From NCBI GenBank assembly GCA_004123355.1, contig SCHM01000004.1, forward strand, positions 2,636,316-2,700,315: a stretch of DNA of 64,000 bases, read 5' to 3'. Under the pieces are notes generated by a model. It was not told the origin of the DNA. It was given only the letters and a program-made list of their open reading frames with translations, and did no database searches. This document shows, piece after piece, positions 24,563 through 36,197 of this stretch. Each line of letters starts with the position of its first letter. Positions within the stretch are counted from its first letter, which is position 1. Both the position numbers and the translations under genes were made by a program. Source of the DNA: Amphirosellinia nigrospora. Its lineage: Eukaryota > Ascomycota > Sordariomycetes > Xylariales > Xylariaceae.

Positions 24563-25239
24563 TTACGCAGGTCTTCTTTTGACAAACTCTTCCAGATCCG
24601 CCTTCGTCGCAACACCTAGGACAAATCTTCTATCTTCATCCGTGACGACGGCGAACTCCTGCTTCTGGCCTTGAGAGTCGCCCACCCCCGAAGAAGGCTT
24701 CGAGATCCTCCAGGGGCGTGTCGAGAGTGATGACGGTATACCGCCTGCCCTTGCGTTGAAACCGTACCATGGCGCGCGAGAGGGGCTCCTCGGGCTTCAC
24801 GGAGCCCGAGTCGAGCTGCGCCTGCAGAGTCGGAATGGCAATGTAGCCCAGCAGCCCCCTGGTCTCTGAATCGACGATCGTCAAGTGCGTGTACTCGCGC
24901 TCGAAGGCGGACACGAGAGCCAACGAGATGGGGTCGTTAGGGTTTAGGGATAGCGCGGCGGGGGCTCGAGGTCTTGGACTGTAGCCTACGGTTGAATAAG
25001 TAGATGTTAGTTTGATCTTTTCATGGCTGGTCAGTTGGGGCGTAAGATCGAATCAGCGGTTGTTTGTTATGTCAACTGGTTTCGATGTTTGCGAGGCGAG
25101 TGGCGAGTTGCGAGTTGCGAGTGAAGGTGCTGGCTTGGTTGCTTACCCCACGATACCGTGAAGACCACTTGGAGATGAAGGGCTTTTTAGATAGTAGGGA
25201 AGGTCCCACATGGACTGTAGTCTTCATTGTTTGCGCCAT
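24563..25239 (-). CDS. Two-CBS-domain protein
   Basis: Exon 1 (25147-25239) encodes MAQTMKTTVHVGPSLLSKKP and ISKWSSRYRG. Exon 2 (24563-24985) reads YSPRPRAP, LNPNDPISLALVSAFEREY, THLTIVDSETRGLLGYIAIP, then KPEEPLSRAMVRFQRKGRRY, VITLDTPLEDLEAFF and, after a one-base slip at 24681-24683, EFAVVTDEDRRFVLGVAT with end ADLEEFVKRRPA. This is a pair of CBS motifs (HLTIVD...LLGYI and FAVVTDE...LGVAT), the Bateman module that binds adenosine nucleotides and usually senses energy state. The length of about 170 residues and the KADLEEFVKRRP end fit a known small fungal CBS family. A second slip lies in the GGGG run at 25146-25149, at the splice junction. The partner protein is unknown. Confidence 0.88.
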
Positions 25240-26770
25240 ATCCGTAAAGCTCTGTGTGTGGATGTCGAGATGAGCTCCTGGGTTTAGATAGGTTGTGAGC
25301 AGAGTTGATAGATAGGTTTGCTCAAGTGGATATCGGGATAATTAGCCTCGAAGAGACTGAATGCCTGGCTAGTATCGGCTATCAAGTCGTGACCCGATTG
25401 ATTCTCGCCGTCGATGAGTGAGGTGAGGTTATGACAAAACCATTTCCGGCCATTACTGTAGGTACACTAAAAGTTTCGGGGTGGAGAACCTTAATTCTCT
25501 CTTTACACCAGCGCCCGACCGCCGCCAATCCCACTGTGGATCACGGGCCCCGGCAAGGACTCGCCCCTCCTGACCTTTCATCGTATATATTACCTACCTT
25601 AGCTAAGCTTTCATAGTCCTAGCTAGGATCTCAGCATCGTTAACAGAGACAGACGTAAGCGCGTAAGCACTCAAAAAAAAAATAGAATTAAAATCGCAGT
25701 CAGAATGGGAGAAATTGTAAAACTAACATAACTCGTTCCAGTGAAGCATTTATAGATTCCATTCCAAAACCTCGTGATACAGACTCCATCTCCGAGCTAG
25801 ATTATTGCTCAAAATAGATAGCACGTAACTTAGCGGACATATAATAAACCAATCAGAACTCGAGAAATGCGAGCTGGCCATTCTTGAGCCTTAAAACCCG
25901 GAGGTGGAGTCGCTGGAGATTTAGAGCTTGCGCCTGCCCTGTGGCACTAACGAACGCTCTGCGTGTAGCTGGCTAGCTTATAGCTAGCTAACCCCACCGA
26001 CGTCACTACCACTCATTCGATACTTTGTCTATACCTCGTGCAACAAACTCAAGATGAAGATGAGATGTTGAAGCTATTATACTGGAATGACGAGTCATGA
26101 GATACATTTGGTGGTGTGCGTTACTACAAGAAGAGGGTGCTTTACTGCAAGAAGGGCGAAAATAAACTCTAGTTTTATTACCGGAATGAACAGGGTGACG
26201 AGGAGGGAAGTTTTAAATCCGCAGATTCGCTATTGTACAGATACCGTACCTCACCTCTTAAGTTTTGAGAACGGGTTAGATATTGTATGGGGGTTAACTC
26301 CGGGAAGCCCTTCTCTGACGGTTTGAATGGAGGCATTGCCGCTCCCTGGCCAACCGAATTCTTCCGATTGGTAGGGTAGTAGCAAGATACCTACTTACCT
26401 TCCCGGTGATGTTTAGCAGTGTAGTGACAGACCCGTTTTATCTAACCCATGCTCTTTATTTTTAAACCTCTCATTCTCCTGGCTACTTTTTCGTCCAGGC
26501 CGACCTCGTAATTGTAACTCAAACCTCGTCTCCTTACCTCTCTTTTGAACAGAGAACTAGTTTTCTCTACTAAACGGGCTGATATCGGAAGATTCTATGA
26601 TCCTGACATAGTATGTGTTGCTCTATTATAATCGCTTTAGCAAGCGTGAAACCCCGCGACCAAGTCGTAATTTGGACTGCTGTCCGCGAGACGAATCGAT
26701 AGCTTTCGATGGTTTAGGTTTCATATGGAGCGGCTACTAACACGCGCGTGTAGATCAAGTCACCGGCAGC
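25240..26770. other. Intergenic, 1.5 kb, divergent promoters
   Basis: The region lies between the minus-strand CBS gene and the plus-strand phosphate carrier. No gene is seen. A cluster of AGCT palindromes (TAGCTGGCTAGCTTATAGCTAG region, about 25967-25990) is visible, as is an A run near 25671-25681. Confidence 0.5.
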
Positions 26771-28302
26771 ATGTCTCCTCTCTTCCCTACCTTCCAGGCA
26801 CTTCAGCAGACTTTCGCGCCCAGGGCCTCCGGTCAAACCGAGTCTCCGGCGCCGAATAAGGCGACGCCACGCCAAGCCCGCCCCGAGCTTTACAGCGCCG
26901 CCTTCTCCGCCCTCGACGATGCTAAGAAGAAGCTGAGCGCCGAGGCGCAGAAGGAGTTTGACAATGCGAGCGCCGCCACGAAGGCTAAGACGGGTCAAAT
27001 CGAGCTCTACTCGCCTGGCTTCTACGCCGCTGCTACATTTGGTGGTCTGATGGCTTGTGTAAGTGGCTACTGGTTCGTGGCAGTTGAATCGGGGTAGCTT
27101 TTTATGTTTCGTGACTATTCTTGTTGTTATTCAGGGCATAGGTGGCTAATATGGGACTATGTTCCCCTATTCTAGGGCCTTACGCATACCGCTGTCACTC
27201 CGCTCGATCTGGTAAAATGTCGTCGACAGGTTGATTCAAAACTATACAAGGGCAACTTCCAGGCCTGGGGCATGATCTATCGAGCTGAGGGTTTGCGTGG
27301 CATCTTTACAGGATGGGGACCTACACTCGCTGGTTATTCGGCCCAGGGCGCATTCAAGGTGAGCCGCCTAAAGGATCGAGATCCTATCGTGAGAATCTAA
27401 AAGAACCGGTATGACTAATATGCTGTCTGCGCATAGTACGGGTGGTATGAGTACTTCAAGAAGACGTATTCGGATCTCGCGGGTCCGGAGAACGCCTACC
27501 AGTATAAGACGCTCCTCTATCTCTCGGCCTCTGCCTCTGCCGAGTTCCTGGCCGATATTGCCCTGTGTCCCTTCGAAGCTGTCAAGGTTCGGATGCAAAC
27601 TTCTATCCCATCACCTTACGCCGGCATGGCGGATGGCCTAAGAAAAATAACAGCGGCGGAAGGCTTTGGCGGTCTTTAAAAGGTATCTACCCTCTGTGGG
27701 GACGTCAGATTCCCTATACCATGGTAAGTGACAACTGGCCTCGAACTCTGATTTTTATGTTCTCGTGAGACTACAATGCTTGATGGTCCTTAACTTCTGA
27801 GATCGAGATCCTTGTGCTATTGGGCGTGGAAAAAAGTATTCGAGGTCTAACTTGTGGTTTTGTAGATGAAATTCGCCTCTTTCGAGACCATCGTTGAAAT
27901 GATCTACGATCGTATGCCGGGTCAGAAGAGTGATTACGGCAAGGGTACCCAGACCGCTGTTTCTTTCAGCGGTGGATATATCGCCGGTATTCTATGCGCC
28001 GTTGTTTCGCACCCGGCCGACGTTCTTGTCAGCAAGTTGAATGCGAACCGTAAATCCGGTGAGGGTTTCGGAGCCGCTGTGGCGCGGAATTACAAGGACA
28101 CGGGATTCATGGGCCTCTGGAACGGTTTACCTGTGCGAATCGTAATGATTGGTACACTTACCGGTCTGCAATGGATGATCTACGTAAGGATTGAGGAAAC
28201 TATATTCTTTTTGACCACCCGCTAACAGGGGAACAGGACTCTTTCAAGATTTTCATGGGTTTCCCAACAACAGGTGGTGCTGCGCCACCAGAGAAGAAGT
28301 GA
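26771..28302 (+). CDS. MIR1: Mitochondrial phosphate carrier
   Basis: This inner-membrane carrier imports phosphate into the matrix for ATP synthesis. Five exons are supported: 26771-27058, 27176-27358, 27437-27723, 27866-28183 and 28237-28302. After an N-terminal extension, three mitochondrial carrier repeats follow: repeat 1 with [14 protein letters not shown], repeat 2 with [14 protein letters not shown] and repeat 3 with [19 protein letters not shown], all variants of the Px[DE]xx[KR]x[RK] signature. The phrases [35 protein letters not shown] and [14 protein letters not shown] are typical of the phosphate carrier rather than other family members. One frame break sits near 27675-27682, where GGL and [10 protein letters not shown] should join through one residue. 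The yeast symbol is used for the family; MIR1 versus PIC2 type is not resolved here, although the N-terminal extension favours the main carrier. Confidence 0.93.
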
Positions 28303-31300
28303 GTAGGAAGGTAGTTCGAGGTTTCATATGACATGCATCATCGTTATAATCGCTGCTACCCGCAAGCTCTATTGTGAGACAGGGCATGATGATGGCTTTG
28401 TCAGTAAGTATGGTTGGTAATATACTTTGAATGAGGGGATAACATTGCCGATTCTTAAGTTTTCTTTCGTACCTTGTAAATGTAGTTGTTCTTGCTCTTT
28501 TTTTTTTTTCGTTGTTAGTAGTAGTGATTCGGTTGAAAATGTGTGTGTATCGTCTTTTAGCTATAAGCATGAAATTTTCTATCGTCCCAATGTCTCTAAT
28601 GGAGAATACTAGCACATCTAGAGAAATACAATATGCTGACTAACATGAGCTACTCACAAATCGCGCTTACGCCTATTGTTATGATGATCAGGGCTCTACT
28701 GGTTTAAGGGTCTAAGTCTTGGCCTGTAAGTCTAACACTTTGGAGGCTGCGGCTGTTACGTGTGATATGCGTGTGGTACATCTGGGTTTTATTAGCCGAT
28801 GTTAGTTTGATCGTATAACTATTCGGAGCGCATCTTATGTGTTTCGATGTTTTGATGCCAGTACCCGATGAAAGGAGAACAGATCAGTACGCGCAACTCC
28901 CCGGCTTAGCAAATAATAAGTACCAGGATTTTCGCAGTGCATTCGAATGCTACCTAGCAATAGAAAGACTCTGAAATAGCCTATAACCTTGTAAATACCA
29001 GGCACAATCGACAACGGGGAATGGGTTGCTAGATAGAACGGGGACGGATAGGTGGACTATATCTCTCCAGCAAATAGCGGACTAAGCGAGACATTCTTGC
29101 ATCGCAAAGCATCGAAAGACGATCCTTCGTGGCCCGCGAGTGATTTCGATGGGTATTGGCTGCTGAAGGTAGGTTTTACAAGCTTATACTGTACCCCTCC
29201 ATGACCTGACTTTCGTCATTGCACATTCAGCCATGTGGCCAAGATGACTTGGAGGGGTGCGACAGCCGCCTTGTTGGTGGGATTGAGATGCATGGCGGCG
29301 CTACCTCGGCTCCCTAGTCGGTTGATTAGCATGGCGTTTATTTGTCTGTCTGCAAACATATTGGCTTTCTTCGGGACATCAATTCTTGGTCGAGTCTCGG
29401 CTATCGCTTAATTGTTTCTTAGTGACGCTGCTATGTTCCATGTTGTTATATGTGCCGTGGAGCATGTGGCGTGTAGATGTAGATCTGTATGAGTGGGAAA
29501 TCGTAATTCCTCAAAGATTTAACGTGGGATGCTATGTTGCGGTCAAGGCTTCATCTGCAACATGGATCATCTACTTAGATCACATCACGAGCCCAGACTT
29601 ACTGTTGGTTATTATTGCAGCGTGTAGGTGCAGTGTATCGTTCCACTGCATTGAGGCCTTGAAGTATACGAGTGTCTATCTAACTTGTGAAGAGAAACGT
29701 TCGATGATACAAACGCCACGTAATTACTTGCTCAGTATAGTCTGGATATCGATACTGGCGGTTGGGGTTGAAGTTGGAGTCTGAACGGTTTGACACATTG
29801 CTTCTCTTGGCAGCAGTGATAAGGGATGCTGACATCAGGGAATTAGGCAGGGTACAGTATGATATCGCAGGGTTGCACACAAGGACAGAGCTGAGAGATA
29901 CCGAACCCTTCCGGAATCCGAGACAGCCCATTAAACGATGCCGAGTCTAGCTATGTGAGGATGGCGACGTAGTGTATGTAACCGCAGGCTGAACCGTAAA
30001 TGACAACATAGTGGGACGAATATGTATCCGTTGTGTTGGGACCAGTTGTCGCGTCACATTGCCTGCTCGGTCTAGCCTAAGTAGATGTCGTCTACCCGTG
30101 GTCAGCGCCGGGGCAGGAGGCAGGAGGAGGGGATCGACCGAACGCTCGAAGCATGGCGAGTGGATCTGGCATGCTGCCCCGTCTGACAATGACCATGGAT
30201 CATGAACACTTGCTGATCAATAGGAGGTCATCGGTATTGGGGCGCACATCCGGGTCCAACCCCCATTGGTTGATGGAATGGGATTGTAGCTTGCACATAG
30301 CTTGCACATCGCTTGCTTGCACTTGCAGCAGGACGACAGGAGCTTATTAGCCGGTGCTAAGGTCGTATTCTGCGCAAGGGGCACAACGCCCGTCATATGC
30401 ATATTGTATGTGCCGTCAACAGCCTCTCAGAGTTATCCAACTGTAACTCGAGACAGGCCTGGGAATCCTACCGGTGTGAAGTGACGGAGAATGCCATTGT
30501 GTTGCGAAGCTGCTCAAAAGTCGGCGTCGTCTAGACTAACGGATCAAACTTCCCTTTCCAGACATGGTGCCCTCAGATGGCGCATCACGCTCCTCATAGC
30601 TTTGGCTATTGTAGCTCGTCTACTATGTAGAGCCGTACTATGTAGACGTGGGAAATCTCCCACAGATGCTGTTGGTAAACGTCGGCGCTAAGCGAAAATG
30701 CTGAAAGATTAGACCTAGACCGCCTTTAGTCATGGAGGAGCAGGTAGTCATACGTTGGCTCTAGAGCCGACAATTTCTAGAGAGGGCGAACTCAAAAACT
30801 AAGGCGTCAGATGACAGGTTCAGCTGTACATATAGTTTAAGCTTAATGAGGAGACGGCGATCCACGCTGTCGGGAGGTGAGGGGGATGATGGATAAACTC
30901 TATTTAATCTTAATATAAACCAGCGCCTCGGTCGGCGGAAATGCATTAATAATGACGAGATGGAAGGCGAAGGGACAATTTGAAATGCAGAGGTTGGTGA
31001 CCGATTCATGATAGACGAGCTGAGTTGATTCTAGGCGTTATCTCGACCGTTGAAATCTTGCCAAGAGACGCCGTCGTAATAGTCTAGTTGCTAGTCCAGG
31101 CTTCAGTTTACCCCGACTTTCAATTACTGTACTCCGGTAGGTATTGGTAGGTATTGCCCACGCAGGCCCAGGGGTGCCGGGTACCACAGCCCTCTAACGC
31201 AGCTCTAACGGGTCTAATGCATGGAAGCTAATTCCATGTTGTGGAAGAACAACCGCCTGTGAAGTAGAACCGCACAGTGACCGCGGCTGCATCTCAGCGT

Positions 31301-32008
31301 GCGGATCCCCGCCATAAGCCGCTGTCTAGCGGCCTTTGGGATGCTGATACCAGAATTGGTACCTACCTGTCCTGGCGCTGCGGGCGTCCGTACCGATAGA
31401 CCGGCGGGTCTCTGCGCGACAAGGCCCCGAATCCTTTCGACTACCCTTTACTACACCACCCAACCCACAGCAGCGCTGCAACACCATTACAACCAACTCG
31501 TCCTTCTACCTCCTGGCTCTCTTTTGTCCTTCACTCCGGTTTATGTGATACGCCTATTTTCTTAGAATCATTATTTTTGGCGGCCATAATCATTGTCATT
31601 TCTTCCCAATAACTACTCTTTGCTACTCAATTGAGAGAATAGAGGTTGTCTTTAGTAGCACATACGAACAACACGAAGATACGCACCCTATTCCAGAGCC
31701 TCCCTCACTTCTTGACCGACCGAACCTCAGTCGCCGAAGTGGAAGCATAGAGTCTAGCACGATTATTAATGTCGTCCAACTCTTGTCCATCTGCGTCGTG
31801 ATCCTCCGAGGGCGCCTTGGGCGTCTATATCATATAACACCTTCATGTCTGGACTGCGCCGCCCCAGGAATAACGAGGAATAGTGTTTCGGATGACGGTT
31901 GTTGTCGGTTCTTCTCGCTTTCGCTAACTCCTAGGCCGTGCGCCTCGACGCTGGCTTTACACTTGCTCGACATTGCCTTCCACCATATAAATAACCAGGA
32001 ACTTGACC
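28303..32008. other. Intergenic, 3.7 kb
   Basis: No certain gene. One weak two-exon signal lies at about 29076-29310, and a 132-codon frame at 29386-29784 has no ATG start. The rest is featureless apart from a run of T at 28497-28509. The last 500 bases are a CT-rich promoter and leader for the CreB gene. Confidence 0.5.
29076..29310 (+). other. Possible pair of exons, unidentified
   Basis: After a pyrimidine-rich acceptor (TATCTCTCCAG) a frame reads SETFLHRKASKDDPSW and DFDGYWLLK, ends at a GTAGGT donor (about 29168), and resumes in frame after CATTCAG (29230) with PCGQDDLEGCDSRLVGG before stopping soon after. Splice signals and residue composition look coding-like, but there is no start, no recognisable family and no further exon. 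Confidence 0.15.
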
Positions 32009-34448
32009 ATGGCAAGCTTCTTGAATAAGTGGAAGCCCGGCTCGGCGGTATGTCTCTGCCCAGGTTTTGGATTTCTTTTAGCTGTCCATACCTTCGCGAT
32101 CTGCACTTGCCACTCTATTCCGGCCTTGCCTTAGCTATTAAGTGCTGACATAGTTGTGAAAGTCCTTGAACTCTTCGGCGAAGGATGGCGTTAAGAAAAA
32201 GGAGGAACCTCCTGCCGAAACGACCCCTCTAGAGAAGATGCTTCAGAACGCCGGCGCACTCCGGCCAGATGGGAGTGATAAGTTTTTTGGCATGGAAAAT
32301 GTGAGTGTCCGGGTGTCCCGACATCAAATAAATCATTGCTGACTCCTGATACTTATAGTTTGGCAACACCTGGTATGTCGTGTCGTTTCGAGGCCTTGAT
32401 CTGCTGCTAACGTGATACAAGTTATTGCAACTCGATTGTCCAGGCCCTCTTCTATACGACAGCTTTTCGAGAACAAGTTCTGAATTTCCCGCCGTTATCG
32501 CCCCCTGATACGCCGAACGGCAGTCGGCCCAGGGTTAATGTGCAGATTAGAGCACCCAATACGAATGGCAATGCGCAAACAGATGCAAATGGCAAAAAGA
32601 ACCCGAACGAGAAAAAGCCGCCCACGGCTAGCCTCCCTCCACCGGGGCAGGTGGTGAAACCAGAGGATAAGCCAGATACCCGGAGTACAAGAAGAAACAA
32701 GCAATGCTGAAAGGACCTATTTTGGAATTGGCACAGGAGAGCACCAACACTTACGGGATGGAGGAGTGCACATTTACGGGCTTAAGAGACATTTTTATGG
32801 CATTGGTCGAAGGTAACACCCGCACCGGCGTACTTAGCCCGCAACGATTTCTTGAGATATTCAAGCGCGATAACGAGATGTTCCGGAACTCTATGCACCA
32901 GGATGCCCATGAATTCTATGGTCTAGTACTTAATGATGTCATCGCCAATGTTGAGAGCACTGCGCAGCGGTTATTGAATCGCGAGGCAGAACGTGCTGCA
33001 GACGGAATGACGGATTCTCTACGAACAGCATTAAGCGCAGTCGCCAAGACGACAACCAACGGAACGAACTCTCCCGGCACCGGCTGGGTACACGATATTT
33101 TCGAAGGGCTTTTAACATCCGAGACCAGGTGCTTGACGTGTGAGACGGCTTCCCAGAGAGATGAAACATTCCTGGATTTGTCGATCGATTTGGAAGAGCA
33201 TACATCGGTAACATCTTGTCTACAAAAATTCTCGGCTGAGGAGATGCTTTGTGAGAGGAATAAGTTTCACTGCGATCATTGTGGGGGGCTGCAAGAGGCC
33301 GAAAAGCGTATGAAGATTAAGCGTCTGCCGAAAGTGCTGGCTCTTCATCTCAAGCGATTTAAGTACACAGAGGACTATAGTCGGCTACAGAAGTTGTTCC
33401 ACCGAGTAGTATACCCCTATCAACTGCGAATGTTCAACACGACACCAGATGCGGAGGATCCCGACCGACTATACGAACTATACGCAGTTGTTATTCATAT
33501 CGGTGGAAATGCGTATCATGGACATTATGTGTCAGTTATCAAGACTGAAGATAGAGGATGGCTGCTATTTGATGATGAAATGGTAGAACCCGTCGACAAG
33601 CATTATGTGCGCAACTTTTTTGGGGATAAGCCGGGAATGGCTTGTGCGTACGTTCTATTTTACCAAGAAACCACTTTCGAAAAGGTCCGGGCGGAACAAG
33701 AGGCGGAAGGCCTAGAAGAAGTGAGGATCGTCAGTGAAAAAGCAGATGTTGCCCAAGAAACGAACAGGCAAATGGAGAAGTTAATGGGTTAACAAAACAA
33801 GTCACTGTCCCGGGTCGGCGTGCAGATAGTCACGATGGATTCCACACTTTAGACCATGCTGCTTCGGTGCCGAATCTTACTCGCAGTTCGTCTCACCGGC
33901 TACCAGTTCCGCCAACGCCTGACGATGTACCACCAGTCCCTGCATTGCCTAGGTCGAACACGGTCAAGTCGTTGAAAGAGACCAAGAGGGAAGCCAAGGC
34001 GCAAGAAAAGGCACAAGAGAAGGCGCGCAAGCAGGCTGAAAAGGATGAATGGAAAAACAAACGAAAACAGCGAGAAGAGTCATACTCACGACTACGCGAA
34101 GCGCGGAAAACAGAAGCAGCTGAGCTCAAGAAAGCGTTGGAGGAAAGCAAAAAGTCGGTGACCGAGGATAAGGAGAGGCAGAGCGAGGAACATGACAGCG
34201 TCCCGGCTCTGAATAGGGGAAGTCGAGGCAGCAAATCGATGTCGAGGAAGAGTTTTGGGTTTTTGAGAGGGAAGAGGGATAGCATCGAGACTTCTGACAG
34301 CAGTTGGAACGGTAGCCAGAACGGCGAGAGCGCGACACACGCAACGCAAACAGTGCAGCCAAAGGCCCCCGAGAAGCCCGAACATTTCAGTCTCCGGAAG
34401 AGCTTTAGTTTCGGGTTGCGGCGCAAGAAGAGCACCAAATTCCCCTAG
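32009..34448 (+). CDS. creB: Ubiquitin carboxyl-terminal hydrolase CreB
   Basis: This is a USP-type deubiquitinase, in Aspergillus part of carbon catabolite repression together with the WD protein CreC. Exons are 32009-32047 ([13 protein letters not shown]), 32163-32300, a 14-nt microexon 32359-32372, and 32422-34448. The catalytic Cys box FGNTCYCNS is split by the intron after the microexon, inside the Cys codon. Further hallmarks are [15 protein letters not shown], the zinc-binding pair ETRCLTCE and [16 protein letters not shown], the His box [11 protein letters not shown] and [20 protein letters not shown]. The C-terminal part from about 33960 is a highly charged coiled coil ([17 protein letters not shown]...), and a Ser/Lys-rich tail follows, as in CreB proteins. 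Single-base slips occur at the CCC run 32679-32681 and near 33783-33786. Neighbours give no clue to regulation. Confidence 0.93.
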
Positions 34449-35229
34449 CTTCAGGAGACCGCAGCACGGTCGTTGTTAGCTGAAACCCAAGGCCGAGCTG
34501 GTTGCGTTAAGGTTGGTGTCGTAGAACAAGCGTAATGCATTGGTTTGTCGTCGGCATTTTCCGGAGTCCAGGAATTAGTTCTAGAAGGGAGACAGTCGAT
34601 TCAGTTCCATCGTCGAGCGAGCATTTGCGAAAAGCAGCGACTGACTATTTTCAAGGCGGCGTGCTTTTGGATAAACGGATTGGCAGGCGGTTGGCCTACT
34701 AGCGCCACAACTTGGATTTGAGTTACAGACAGCACAGTGATGTTTAGGAGCATGGAATACCTGATCTACAATTGTTCGCTGTACAATATCCATGCCAGAT
34801 ACAAGTACACTAATTAATTGACTCGCAGCATCTAAAAAGGATGCCGCGTCTTCCAACAACCAATCTATATCATGCAAATAAAATATGCCAGAATGCACAT
34901 TGAATGCTGCACACTAATATGATATCAAGGCAAGGCCCTAGGCGATTTATGCATTTGATGATCCTCTGGCAGACAGAGCTGCAAAGAATGCCGCAACTGA
35001 GATTTGAAGCATTGTTAATATGCACGCTCTTCTCGCCGTGTCTTCCTTGGAGTCATGAACACATAATGCCATATATTGTTGGCACCTTTTAAACCCGAGC
35101 GATTGACCTTCAGATATTTATTATCCGCCACCCTACGGTGACCCGCGTCTCTGGACTCTCCTAGATCCCACTCGCCGCGACGTGGGGCGGGAGTGGTTAA
35201 TTGTATATCCCGTTTCGCTTTCTCGTCGT
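34449..35229. other. Convergent intergenic region
   Basis: The region lies between the 3' ends of CreB (+) and the Yos1-like gene (-). No coding signal; a few AT-rich patches are likely polyadenylation regions. Confidence 0.5.
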
Positions 35230-35749
35230 TTATCCCAGCACAAGTTCGTAGATAATTATTAACGTGTTAGTTAATATCAGTGGGACTAGCAGAGTCATTG
35301 TCAGTGAGTTACTCTTTCATCTTCCTCCTTCGCTCACGGCTTTGTCTTTACGGAGAGTTGGTCGGAGAGACTGGGTGGGCGCGGTGATGGAAAGCTTAGT
35401 GCAGGGCAGCGCACGTCACGTACTCCTCATGAGCGTCCGCACGCTCGCTATCAGGTTGATCGCCTTCGCTCGTATGCTCTGGGTGTCGGGGCCCGTGCCG
35501 AAGGCTGGGTCGTGGGAGGCCGAGGAGAAGTTGACTTAAGACGCATAGGGTTAGATTTCGCTGTCGTGTGGTCTGTTGGAAGGTAGGTTTGAGAGAAAAA
35601 ACGTACTGCGCGCTAGGAAGCGGTCCTCGGATAGGATTGCGAGGGCGTTTGTGAGGAGGACCAACACTGGATTAGCGAGTTAGTGGGCTGTTCGGGTCTT
35701 GATGGGTGGTGGCGGGGGTACCGTAGATGAGGTTCCCGATTAGCATCAT
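35230..35749 (-). CDS. YOS1: Yos1-like ER-Golgi transport protein
   Basis: A four-exon gene on the minus strand whose exons are all short: 35722-35749, 35607-35666, 35424-35534 and 35230-35285, every intron GT-AG. Spliced, it gives 84 residues without any frame break: MMLIGNLIYV, LVLLTNALAILSEDRFLAR, INFSSASHDPAFGTGPDTQ, SIRAKAINLIASVRTLMR, then IPLILTNTLIIIYELVLG. The pattern (N-terminal membrane segment, ILSEDRFLARI, DPAFG, VRTLMRIPL, C-terminal membrane segment) and the size of about 85 residues match Yos1, a subunit of the Yip1-Yif1-Yos1 complex needed for COPII vesicle traffic from ER to Golgi. Translation could start at either of two adjacent ATGs (35749 or 35746). It lies divergent to ALG12 with a 448-bp shared upstream region. 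Confidence 0.9.
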
Positions 35750-36197
35750 CTTGTCAGCGCTGGGCTCGCGACACGCGAGGGGAGGTCGTGTGAGGGAAAT
35801 GCGCGAGTTTGGACGGGATTATGGTCTTGAAAGTCGGCGCTTTTGGTGGTGTTGGATATCAGATGTTCGAGGTATGAGGTACGTAAGGCTGGCTGGTTGG
35901 ACACAGGCCAGGTGTCAACGGGCGCAAAGGAATGGTCCCGGAGGGATGACGTGGGGCGGGCCAATGAGCTTGAAAGCTTCGACTAAGCAAACGTCTTATA
36001 CAACTTGGCCACAGTAATTACTTGATAGGCAACCAAGCACCACTACATAGGTTATAAGAGAGGAACTCTTTTTTGGTTCCCATAAAATTTATGCCCTTAA
36101 TTGGCGTCGTGTATTCCTTTTGCGTTGTCTTCCGATTAAGGTTTGAATGAACTGACCAGCACGCGCGGTGAGTGGTTGAGTTGTCCGTCGCGACAAA
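35750..36197. promoter_or_regulatory. Shared divergent promoter region Yos1 / ALG12
   Basis: This is the only sequence between the two divergent start codons. No defined operator can be named. Two genes of the early secretory pathway sharing 448 bp is compatible with co-regulation, but that is inference. Confidence 0.45.

Noticed and set aside
29386-29784. 132-codon hydrophobic frame
   Set aside because: It lacks an ATG near its start, has no splice signal to complete it, and resembles no known membrane protein.
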